This document shows positions 9,851 through 19,145 of a DNA stretch of 64,000 nucleotides, in pieces. The notes below the pieces were generated by a model. That model did not search any database and was not told where the DNA came from. It saw nothing but the letters and a program-made list of their open reading frames with translations. Each line of letters opens with the position of its first letter. Position 1 is the first letter of the stretch. The stretch spans positions 1,127,501-1,191,500 of the forward strand of contig NW_023501036.1 in NCBI RefSeq assembly GCF_014066305.1, in the 5' to 3' direction. A program made the translations under genes and the position numbers. The stretch is from Letharia columbiana (taxonomy: Eukaryota; Ascomycota; Lecanoromycetes; Lecanorales; Parmeliaceae).

Positions 9851-11049
9851 TATTATATAATTAAATTTTTTATTAAATAATAGTATAATAAGAATAAAAT
9901 TAAGTATTAAGATATAGAAAGATAAAGTAGAACTCTCTATAAATTATAGATAATTATAAGACTTATAGCGGCGAGTTTATAATATTAGATACTTAGAATA
10001 GTACTTAATATAGCTATAAAGATATTTAGATAATCTCTATATATACTATAATTTAAAGATTATATCGAAAAATCTTTTAAAATCTAAATAATTATTATTA
10101 TAGGCGATTTCGAGAATATCTTTAATTAGTAATTAGAGTATATATAATTACTTAAGATTAATAAATTTATTTTTATAAAAAATAAAACTAGGGTTTATAA
10201 TATTACGAATAAAAGAAAGCTTAGCGCTCTTATCTTTAGTTATTAGCTTTACGTTAGTATTTATAATACTAATAATTCTTATTTAATATAGATCTATATT
10301 ATATCTAGTAAGAAGTCTATTATAAAAGACTTTATTTATCTCTATTATAGTAGTAGAGTAGTTATAAATATTATTATAATTTATTATTTACGTAATATAG
10401 ATATATAAGATATTAAGCTTTAAGTAATCTTTAAATAGCGTTAATTTATCGATATTAATAAGGCGTAAAAAAACGTCTAGTATAATATATTTCTTATTAA
10501 ACTTATATCTTATATCGAGATAAAATTAGCGAAAGAATTAAGAAATATATATTAGTTATATATTTAATTTTATTATAGATATTATAGAAGTAATAGAAGA
10601 TTACTTTATAATATTAAGAATAATTAAATAATTAGTTTAAATAATAATAAGTCGCTTAAATAACTTTATAAGATATTAAACCTTTTTAATAGTTTATATA
10701 AATTCTACTATCTCGAATTTCGTAGATTAATAATTTCTTTTAACGAAAGTTAGTATTCTTAATAAGTATATAATTAATTTTATAATAATTCTAGATAACT
10801 ACTTAATATTAGCTATAATAATATATTTCTTTTTAATATAGAATATCTATATATTAAAACTCTATTCTTTAGAGATATCTAGATCTATTTATAGATCTTT
10901 ATCTAAATTAAAGTATATAAATAATAAGAGCTTACTTAAAGCTTTCTATAAGCTTTTAAAGCTTTATTTCTTCTATAAGAAAGCTTTTAATAGATAGAAT
11001 TTAGAGGAGTAGATATAACGTAGATTATTTTTAATAAATATCTTTTTAA

Positions 11050-11692
11050 ATAAATAAGTCTTTAGTATTTATAGAGGATTAATAAGTTACGCGTAATAGT
11101 AAATTAAACTTCTTAAATAGTTTATTAATTTGAGATAGTATTTAAGATCGCTAAGTATATTAAGATAAGTAATCTTACTAATAGCTTTTAATTTATTCTT
11201 AACTATTATTATATTAAAGAAATTAATTTAATAACTTAATAAATTAATATTAAGATATTTTAGAAAGATTTTTATAAGCGTAATAATAATATTATACTTA
11301 ATTAAGATTTAAAATAACTTTTATAAATATATAATATACTTTTTTAAGATCTTAAAGTTTAGTATAATATTATTAATATATATTTAAATAAAATCTTTAA
11401 TAGATCGTAGAATTTTATTAATCTATCGCTATATATAAATTATGAAATTTATATATCTTATAATTAATATATTAAAAGTCTTTTAGTCTTAATAAGAAAT
11501 TATAATAAGTATATAGCGATTATTATAGTAAATAAGCTATTAATAGAAAAAAGACATTATATCGAGTATAGATAAATAAGTATATTCTAGTAGTCTTATT
11601 ATAATATCTAATTATAATAATATAAGATATATATCTAGAATAATAAGGTCATTAAGGCCTCTAATATTTACTATAGCTCTTTTCTTCCATTT
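11050..11692 (-). pseudogene. Gypsy reverse transcriptase remnant
   Basis: The minus strand reads KKAIVNIRGLND (family RAVVDIRGLND), then LDIMSFFYQ (family LDAASFFYQW), SYQDQKTFNILIIRY (family HRGQETFNVPIMGY), the YINNI version of YIDDI, and a C-terminal NTISN/LRS stretch matching the RT-to-RNase H region. This is the same subfamily as the element at 30,924-45,260. Confidence 0.8.
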
Positions 11693-12439
11693 ATCATTTA
11701 ATAGCGTTTTTCAAATTATGAATACGAGATCTTATTATTATAAATCGTTAAATGTATTATTAACTACTTCTCTATTATTAATATCTAGAGAATAGATCTT
11801 TATACGATTAAACTTTAATAGTTTATTTTACTAATTATCGCGTAGCGTAATCTTTATCTAATCGTATTTAGATACTTTAGTAAAGCCTTTATCTCTCTAT
11901 AAGATAGAAAATTTATTAACTAGATTTATTAGAATCTAAGTATTATACTTATTATTATAGATTATAATATTATTTAATAGTTTAATCTCTTTAGTAAGGT
12001 TTAATTAAGATATAATAGCGTTATAAATAAGCTATAAGAGATTATTAATTATATTTATTAATACTATTATAGTAAGAGTAATTATTCTTTTAATTTAATT
12101 ACTTATAATAGATCTATCTATAAAAGACTTTAGCGAAGACTCTATAAAAAAGATATTTTTATAATTAACTTTATATAATATATCTAGATAAAATTTCTTA
12201 GATATTTAGATAATTTAATTAATTTCGTTTTTTATTAGAATTTTAATAATATATAAGTTTATAAGATAAGCGTATAGAGTTAAGTTTCGTTATACTATTA
12301 GCTCGAAAATATAATCTCTCTTAGATAGTTTTTTAAGAGAGTTAATAGATACTATAATATCGATATAAAGTATTATAATTAAGATCTTATAGATATAAAT
12401 AATATAAATAATATATCTCTAATATAGATTATATTATTA

Positions 12440-12700
12440 ATTAATAATATTAATAGTAATAATATAATTATTAATATATACTTTAACTTAAATAATATTA
12501 AGTATAATCTTCTTAAGATCTATAATATTATTTCTTAGTAATATATAAGCTTTTAGACTATTAATAAAATAAATCTTTCTTTAAATACGATAGAGAATCT
12601 TACTATCGTCTATCTTATTAATAAGAATATATATTAAAATTAGAATATATTTATTAATATTATATATAACTAAATCTAAGCCCTTAATATAAAGAAGTAA
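12440..12700 (-). pseudogene. Gypsy aspartic protease-like remnant
   Basis: Minus-strand reading shows IKGLDLVIYNINKYI, then a LKAYILLRNNII stretch resembling the LLGNDFI motif of retropepsin-like domains in fungal Ty3/gypsy polyproteins. It lies just upstream (minus sense) of the reverse transcriptase, as expected. The gag region would be about 12,900-15,150, where I can read no motif. Confidence 0.55.
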
Positions 12701-15210
12701 AATTATTTTTCGAATCTTTATAAGAGGTAGTAATGCTAGTAATTACGGTTTATTCGCTAAAGTAACTTTATAGTCAATATTAATATAAACCTTCTTATCG
12801 ATTATATTAGATTATAGGCGTATAAAGATATAAGTATAATTTCACTCTCGAAAAGTAAGTTTTATATCTAGATTGAATTTCTTAATAGAGTTAGAGTTAA
12901 TAATTTTAATAGAATAGAAGTCTTAATAATAGGAGACTTCTAATTAATAAATGAAAGACTTCTATTTAACTATGAAAGACTCTTATAAATAGCCCTTTTA
13001 TAAGTATTTATAAAGTTTTATTTTTAATACGAATAATATATCGTAGTTTTAATAGATTATATAAATATCGACGAAGTTAGTATAAATCTCTTTATATAAC
13101 TATTCTTTATAATCGTTAACGAAGCTTTTCTTAGACGATTCGCCTTAATAAACTTCTTATACTTTATTATATTTTTAAAAAATATTAAATTAATTCTTAT
13201 TAATATAATTAACTTAATTATAAATTATTTAATTATTATAATTAGCTTAATAAGTAACGATTTAGCTATAATAGATACCTTATAGCTATTATAGCTACTT
13301 ACCCCTATTACTTTAATAATTATAATTATCTTATCTTAAAAATCTTTTATCTTAAGAAGAATTTAATTATTTAAATTAATTCGAGGATATTAAATCTAAC
13401 GTACTTAGAGGATCGATAATTTAAAGGCGTAGCGATATAATTAGCGAACGATTATCTTATAGAGGAGCGTATTACTAATTTAATTAATAACTATACTATT
13501 AATTATTATAAGCGTATTATTCTCTATTATAAGATCTATTCTAGTAGTTAGAAGATTATCGCGAATAGAATTAAGACTAAAAGAAGTTAAATAATTAATT
13601 TTTATAGTTCTACTAACCTTAACGATTAATATTTAATTAATTTTATTAAAGATCTTATTAAAAGATTTAATTATTACGTTATTACTATAGTAATTAACTT
13701 TATTAAAATCTTTAATAAAATAATCTAGATATCTTAAATTATATATCTTTCTTTAATTTAAATACTTAAATAAATAAAGAAATTAATATTATAGTAGATA
13801 ATGAATTTATGAAAGTATATAAGTTTATTATAATATCTTAATAGATAAATATTAATTAATTTTCGATATTATCTATATTAATAGATTTAATATATCGAAT
13901 AATTACTTATATATAGCCCGAAGGCTCTCTTTTATTATATATATTTATTAGAATATACTTCTTAATAGTAAAATAAGCGAGTATTACTTTAGTTAATTCC
14001 TTAAATTATCTTAATAATATCTTATATTATTTCTTAATATCGTTATCTATCTATAGATTAAGCTTCTTAAAATCTAATAACTTAATAATATATTATAATA
14101 ACGCTATATCTCTTAGTACTATATTAAAATTAACTTTAATTATAAGAAAGTCTTTTATAATAATTATATCTTATAATTATTTTATAAAAAGAATAACGCT
14201 ATAAAAGTAGATATCTTTATTAATTATAACGATCTTATCTTTTTTATAGAATTTATTAAGATAAAGATCGAAGTAACTAAGATTCGATAGATTTTATTAA
14301 TTAAAGATATTCGATAAGATAGATAGCTTTTTAGATAGATCTTATAGTCTTAATTATTCTATAAAATCTATAGAGCTAAATAGTATTTATAGATTCTATA
14401 GTACTTAGATAATAACTCTTTAAATAGTATTATTAATATTTTACTAAAGCTATTAATAATCGAGAGAAGTATTAGAAGCTATAATATTACTATAAATTAT
14501 AATCTCTATAGAGATTTTGAATATAGAAGAAGAATATCTATTAGATAAGTTTATTAATATAGAACTTCTTATTTAAATAAGATTTAAAGATTTTTATAAG
14601 AGTAAGAGAGAGCTTAATAAAGGCGAATTTAATAGAATAGTATTAGTTAAAGAAGATTTTAGTAGCTTTACTAGCTATATAGTAAGATTTTCGAATTCTC
14701 TAATTATCTTATAAAAGAAAGATTTATTAATAATTTAATCTAATAACTATAGTATTAACGACTTAAATTCTAGAGAATTAAATTAAATTTTTATTTTATT
14801 ATTTTATAACGTAGATAAAGATCTTAATAGCTCTAAGAGCTTAAGAGTATAAGTAATAAGATATTAAATTATAAATACTATTAAAGACTTTAGCAGGTTA
14901 AGATATAAGTATACTATTTTAATAAAATCGTCGATTTAAAAGATTAATATAATTACTTTTTAATTAATATAAATATAAATAACGTCGACGTTAAGGAGAT
15001 ATTCTATTAGATTAAAATTGCTTATTAGATTAATAAGGTAGTAAAGGCTTTAATTAATAAATAAAAGAGCGTTAGTAAAAGGCTTAAATAGTAGAAATAG
15101 CTATAAAGAATCAAGTAAATAAAGTATTATCAAATAAATAGATAATAATAGAGAAGCTTCTAGATTATTCGATAGTTAATTAATATCGAATAATAATATT
15201 ACTATTATAT

Positions 15211-15333
15211 TATAAGAGTAATATAAAAATATAAGTATAATAAGTAATATATAGTAAAGATGATTCTTCTTTTACTGAGAAGTAACTACTTATAATACTA
15301 AGCTAAGGTTCTTGCCAAGATACCTCCTTAGCA
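15211..15333 (-). repeat. 5' LTR of the minus-strand gypsy element (outer half unmutated)
   Basis: 123 bp, with minus-strand ends TGCTAAGGAGG and CTCTTATA (from TG...CA). The outer half keeps normal CA and TG content, while the inner part and the whole partner LTR are RIP-mutated. Confidence 0.8.
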
Positions 15334-15480
15334 GGTACGAAGGCAGGCAAAACCATGTACCCATGCAGTCACGATAGCTTACTATGATAGAAAAGATCGT
15401 AGAGAAGGTAATATACGATTATACGACTCCGCCGAGCGAGCTAATAAGTATATACGCAATTATATAAAGTATTATCATTA
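15334..15480. other. Un-RIPed flank of the gypsy LTR
   Basis: Normal composition up to about 15,430, for example AGGCAGGCAAAACCATGTAC. It runs continuously from the preserved outer LTR half and then decays into AT-rich sequence. No gene is seen. Confidence 0.5.
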
Positions 15481-15481
15481 A

Positions 15482-15895
15482 ACGAGTAAAGGCCTATAAA
15501 TTAAATTCATAATTATTTTTTTAATCAGGGCTATCGAGTAAATAGGTGAGCGATCTTTAATGAGCGATATTTGAATTCCTTGCGCTTTAATAATTGTAAG
15601 ACTAAATTTTAAAATTCTTAAAAATTCGGAAAGTATAAATAGCGCTTTAAAAATTAAAAAAAATCTTAAACTTTTAATAGAAAACAAAAGAGTAATTCTA
15701 TATGTTAATAATATACACCTATTTTTTTAATAAGGGAGACGCGGGAGGGCGAGATTTTGATGGTTGCGGACGCTAATTTATTTACCCGCGATGATTTAGC
15801 CGATCTAATCAAAGAGCGTAGCGAATTCGAATTGATAATTGGCTATATATATAAATTTAAGATTTTCAAGCTTAGCTCTATCTTATTCTATTATA
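15482..15895 (+). repeat. Interspersed repeat family A, copy 4 with 3' module
   Basis: Forward copy starting at the sharp terminus CGAGTAAAGGCCTATAAATT. It runs through the AGCGATATTTGAATTCCTTGCGC landmark, then a lightly mutated 3' module (GACGCGGGAGGGCGAG; TTTACCCGCGATGATTTAGC) ending in ATTCTATTATATA. It is among the best preserved copies. Confidence 0.75.
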
Positions 15896-15912
15896 TAAGT
15901 AAAGGCCTATGA
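15760..15912 (+). CDS. Small open frame in family A 3' module (50 codons, doubtful)
   Basis: ATG at 15,760 to TGA at 15,910-15,912, 50 residues starting MVADANLFTRDDLADLIKER. The first 25 residues look protein-like and avoid the AT-rich noise around them. The 3' half is AT-driven. The forward copies at 16,350 and 47,860 carry a deletion over the DDLAD part, which argues against conserved coding function. It may be a remnant of an ORF in the ancestral element. No family is recognised. Confidence 0.2.
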   Translation: MVADANLFTRDDLADLIKERSEFELIIGYIYKFKIFKLSSILFYYISKGL

Positions 15913-16490
15913 ATTAAATTCATAATCATTTTTTTTGATCGGGGCTATCGAGTAAATTTTGGTAAGCGATCTTTGATAAGCGATATCTAAATTCCTTATC
16001 TTTAAATATCTATAGGACTAAATTTAGTAATTCTTTTTTATCTGAAAGCCCATATTATACTCTATAGTTTAAATAAAAAAAATTAAAGTTTTAATAGAAA
16101 ATAAAAAAGTTATTCTAGAATTAAATAATATATATCTATTTTTTTTTAATTAGGGCTATTCGACTGTTAAGCGAACTCTAATAAGCGATATTTAAATTCC
16201 TTACGCTTTAATAATTATAAGACTAAATTTCAAAATTCTTAAAAATTCGGAAAGCCCAGACTGCGCTCTAAAATTAAAAATTAAAAATCTTAAAAAGTTA
16301 ATAGAAAATAAAAAAGTTTTTCTATTTGTTAATAATATACACTTATTTTTTTAATAGTTATAAACGCTAATTTATTTATCCGCGATATCTAACTAAAAAG
16401 CGTAGATCTAATAAATTAATAATTGGCTATATATATAAATTCAAGGTTTTCTAGTTCAGCTCTATCTTATTCTATTATATATATTAATAT
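15896..16490 (+). repeat. Interspersed repeat family A, copy 5 with 3' module
   Basis: Forward copy directly following copy 4. It has two diverged ~225-bp subunits (AAGCGATCTTTGATAAGCGA near 15,963, and AAGCGAACTCTAATAAGCGA near 16,168) and then the 3' module from about 16,350. It is the closest counterpart of copy 1 (1-412, inverted). Confidence 0.75.
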
Positions 16491-16606
16491 ACTAATTATT
16501 TAACTTAATAGTAACGAATTATAACTCGTTATTTATCTCTTAATTCTAGTCTAATATAATATATTTTCTAAAAATAAAATAGCGTTTATTAACTATATAT
16601 TACTCT

Positions 16607-16752
16607 TAAATTAATAATTAAATTAAAAGATAAAATAATATTTATAACTCTTTATTTATTAGAAGTAAGATAATTAGATTAAATTAATAATTAAATTAAA
16701 AGATAAAATAATATTTATAACTCTTTATTTATTAGAAGTAAGATAATTAGAT
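16607..16752 (+). repeat. 73-bp tandem duplication
   Basis: Two near-identical units starting TAAATTAATAATTAAATT at 16,607 and 16,680, each containing TTATTAGAAGTAAGATAATTAG. It lies just left of the TRIM insertion and is presumably older than it. No coding content. Confidence 0.8.
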
Positions 16753-16758
16753 ATAGTA

Positions 16759-16763
16759 GCTAT
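16759..16763 (+). repeat. Target-site duplication GCTAT (left)
   Basis: GCTAT immediately precedes the left LTR and is repeated at 17,654-17,658 immediately after the right LTR, proving the bounded unit moved as one piece. Confidence 0.85.
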
Positions 16764-16942
16764 TATTATAATATTAGCCCCTTCGACTATCGTATAATAT
16801 ATCGCGTATTATTAGAGCTAGTAATTATCAGCCATTATTAGCCATCTATTTTATATATATAAATATTCGTATATTCTATAAATTAACAATTAGTCTTTTC
16901 AGTCACAATTATTCTAATATGTCTGGTATCCTACTTTCAACA
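16764..16942 (+). repeat. TRIM copy 1 left LTR (179 bp)
   Basis: Starts TATTATAATATTAGCCCC (TG mutated to TA) and ends CTACTTTCAACA. The 3' part is unmutated. Same length as the right LTR. Confidence 0.85.
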
Positions 16943-16966
16943 GGTTATGAGCTCGGAAGCGGGCAA
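16943..16966 (+). promoter_or_regulatory. Primer-binding site: initiator tRNA-Met anticodon half
   Basis: GGTTATGAGCTCGG starts at the base after the LTR. It is complementary to the initiator tRNA-Met anticodon loop and stem (..GAGCTCATAACC), the half-tRNA priming known for Drosophila copia (GGTTATGGGCCC) and related fungal elements. This places the TRIM in the Ty1/copia lineage. Confidence 0.8.
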
Positions 16967-17045
16967 GACAGTATCGAATATCCTTGCACTTCCTAAGAGA
17001 TATCAAACTAAGTCTTCGGTGATCGTTTATAAATAGATACACCTC

Positions 17046-17100
17046 ATGGCGACAGCCCATTTTTTTGGCTCGTACTCACCGACGAGAGGGCTGTCGCCAT
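17046..17100 (+). repeat. Perfect 13-bp inverted repeat in TRIM
   Basis: ATGGCGACAGCCC (17,046-17,058) and GGGCTGTCGCCAT (17,088-17,100) with a 29-nt loop form a strong hairpin. In copy 2 the equivalent arms (about 27,472-27,526) are recognisable but RIP-mutated. The position in the 5' internal region suits a packaging or dimerisation signal of the RNA; that is inference. Confidence 0.8.
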
Positions 17101-17144
17101 TCAATCCCTACACAAAAAATATCGAATCAAAAATCCTTATTTCA

Positions 17145-17310
17145 TTCGAGGTTTCGAAATAATATGGGTAAACCATCAAAACCCTCAGATCATTTCGAGG
17201 TTCTAAAACAATACGGGCAAACCATCAAAATCCTTAGATTATTTCGAGGTTCCGAAATAATACGGGTAAAATATTAAAAACCCTTATATTATTTCGAGGT
17301 CTCGAAACGG
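17145..17310 (+). repeat. 49-bp minisatellite with internal palindrome in TRIM
   Basis: Units start TTCGAGG at 17,145, 17,194, 17,243 and 17,293 (periods 49, 49, 50), the last one partial. Each carries ACGGGYAAA-CATCAAAA and CTTAGATT. The last unit shows a clean TTTCGAG-GT-CTCGAAA palindrome that recurs in mutated form in the others. Copy 2 has the same array. Confidence 0.85.
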
Positions 17311-17474
17311 GTATTCAAAAGCCTCGGCACTCTTTCTATTTTCTTTATCGAGGTTTTTTATAGAGGTCGGGTAAATAATTAATCTTAAATATAAAGTGTG
17401 AATTTGAAAACTAATATATATAGAATACGATATACTAAGGTTTAGAAAATCTAGCTTTTAAAGTTATCGAGAAG

Positions 17475-17653
17475 TATTATAATATTAACCCCTTCGACTA
17501 TCGTATAATATATCGCGTATTATTAAGGCTAGTAATTATTAGCTACTATTAATCATCTATTTTATATATATAAATATTCGTATATTTTATAAATTAATAA
17601 TTAGTCTTTTTAGTTATAATTATTCTAATATATTTAATATTCTACTTTTAATA
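17475..17653 (+). repeat. TRIM copy 1 right LTR (179 bp)
   Basis: Same sequence as the left LTR but with C-to-T and G-to-A changes (ends CTACTTTTAATA). Followed by GCTAT. Confidence 0.85.
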
Positions 17654-17658
17654 GCTAT

Positions 17659-18430
17659 TAATAATTAAATTCGTATATAATAACGCGAAGAACTTTATTA
17701 TTAATATATCGCTCTTCGAGACTAATATTAATTATAATCTAAAAATATTATAAGATAAAGAGATTAATTTTAGATCTTATTTTAAAGCTATAATTAAGAA
17801 TATTAAGTATTTCTTTACTTTAATAAATATCTATAAGAATATAATCTTAATAGTCTAATAATCGTAAGTTAAATACGCTAATAAGTATTAAAAGTCTTAT
17901 AATTATAAGATCGATAACTCGATATAATTAAATATTAAATATATTAAAATTAAACGTAATTATAAATTAAAGTATAAAAACTTCGATTTCTTTTTTATTA
18001 TTAATATAATTAGTTTATAATTATATCGCTTATAATTATCGAAACGCTAACGTATTTATAACGTCTTTTATATATTTTTATTAAAAAAGAATTTCTTAAA
18101 AAAAGAAAAGATAAATTTATAATTCGAAGATATAAAATTTAACGAAAATAATATATCTAAGTATATTATTACTAATATTATAAATAGCGTAGTTTTTAAA
18201 TCGAGTAAGAACGATAAGATAGAAGATTTATATTATTAAGTTTACTAGAAAAAATATCTTAACTCGAAGAATACGTAAGAACTCTTCGAAGGGATCTCTT
18301 ATTTATAAAAGCTATTAAGTAAGTTTTATTAGAAATATTCTAATAAGTCTATAGTAGAATTAATAGTAATAGAAAGAAAACTATAATAACGCGTTCTAAA
18401 GAAATCTATATTGAAGAATAAGAATAAAGA
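17659..18430 (+). pseudogene. Chromovirus integrase C-terminus plus chromodomain, 3' fragment
   Basis: The plus-strand reading shows an integrase SH3-like region (YKNFDFF, family YKNFGPF; then IINI, LYRL-L-ER-RIHNVFHI, family LPERWRIHNVFHVSLL) followed by a chromodomain (SSKNDKIEDLYYQV, NSKNTQELFEGIS, LLSKFYQKYSNKS; family YLVKWKGYPDSENTWEP...LL-EFH). Stops break every frame. The upstream pol is not found left of the TRIM, so only the 3' end of this Ty3/gypsy copy is present. It is a different subfamily from the elements at 8,328 and 30,924. Confidence 0.7.
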
Positions 18431-19100
18431 AAAGTATTAATTTTCGTCACGGTGCTATAAATAATAGTACTCTTTTATTTCATTTTTTATTCTACGTAAA
18501 GATTTTATAATTTTAATAAGACTATTTAGATATTATATATAATAAGAGAATAGAAATTTAATATTAGAACTTTAAGCGTTTAATTAATAATATCGCTATT
18601 ATTTAATATTTCTATATAATTCTTCTTTCTTAGATATAATATCTTATAAGAGCTTAATTTAAAAAAAAGAGAGGATAATTATAAAGATCGTAAGAGTTTA
18701 AAAAGTCTAGATCGAATATAATTTAAGACTATATTAGATTTAAGAGAATTATTTCTCTAATATAATTATATAATAGTACTAGACGTATAATAAAGATATT
18801 AATAATAGAGATTTAATCTCTCTTACTAATATATTATCTAAGAGATATTTTCTCTAAATTCTATAGAATTTAGTCTATCTTATATAGTAATAATTGAAAT
18901 ATCGTTACTAAGTTATATACATCTAAATTCTATTATAATATCTTAAAATCTTCTTTAAACTATTTTTAAAGATATTAATTTTATATATATTATTAAGAGA
19001 TAAATAAATATCTTTAAATTCGATACTCTAGATCTCGATATTAAACGCTCTATATTCGATATTTATAATATATATTTATAAAAAAAATTAAGATCTTATT
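18431..19100. other. AT-rich degenerate sequence
   Basis: Probably 3' UTR/LTR sequence of the preceding chromovirus fragment; no boundary could be fixed. It contains CGTCACGGTGCTATAA (near 18,447), a few bases that escaped RIP. Confidence 0.4.
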
Positions 19101-19145
19101 AAAATATAAGATAGAATACTTAGTTATATTAATTAAAGTATTATA
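19101..19145 (+). repeat. Partial copy of copia-type LTR end
   Basis: TTAAAATATAAGATAGAATACTTAG and the following TTATATTAA match the first ~45 bp of the 73-bp LTRs at 35,778 and 43,547, then diverge. It may be a truncated LTR. Confidence 0.5.

Larger units (their letters stand above)
8328..15333 (-). mobile_element. Ty3/gypsy chromovirus remnant, minus strand, RIP-mutated
   Basis: A 7.0 kb element bounded by two 123-bp direct LTRs (8,328-8,450 and 15,211-15,333). Reading the minus strand through stops gives the pol order expected: an aspartic protease-like stretch (about 12,700-12,440), reverse transcriptase (about 11,690-11,050), integrase core (about 9,850-9,620) and a C-terminal chromodomain (about 9,060-8,830). 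Every frame is broken by TAA and TAG codons, many explained by CAA, CAG or TGG mutation. No matching target-site duplication is visible (GAAAA on the left, GGTAC on the right), so one end may have been rearranged. Low-complexity A sequence lies just inside the left LTR. Confidence 0.8.
16764..17653 (+). mobile_element. TRIM-like miniature LTR retrotransposon, copy 1
   Basis: An 890-bp element with two 179-bp LTRs, 5-bp target duplications GCTAT, a primer-binding site directly after the left LTR and about 530 bp of internal, apparently non-coding DNA. It encodes no pol and must have used enzymes of an autonomous copia-type element. The internal part holds a perfect 13-bp inverted repeat and a 49-bp minisatellite. 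The centre (about 16,830-17,330) is almost free of RIP while the right LTR is mutated, so it is younger or less affected than copy 2. It inserted into an older chromovirus 3' region (17,659-18,430). Confidence 0.85.

Noticed and set aside
10860..11000. Apparent copia YGLKQ-type RT motif on the minus strand
   Set aside because: The frame match was poor, and the surrounding sequence reads clearly as gypsy RT, integrase and chromodomain in order, so the copia reading is chance.
15478..15687. 69-codon minus-strand open frame
   Set aside because: Falls within interspersed family A, is almost all Ile, Leu, Phe, Lys and Ser from AT-rich DNA, and is broken in the other copies.
17065..17277. 70-codon plus-strand open frame
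   Set aside because: Spans the TRIM hairpin and minisatellite; the repeats set its composition, and copy 2 has no equivalent frame.
17145..17310. CRISPR-like array
   Set aside because: The 49-bp units are contiguous without unique spacers, in a eukaryotic LTR element.
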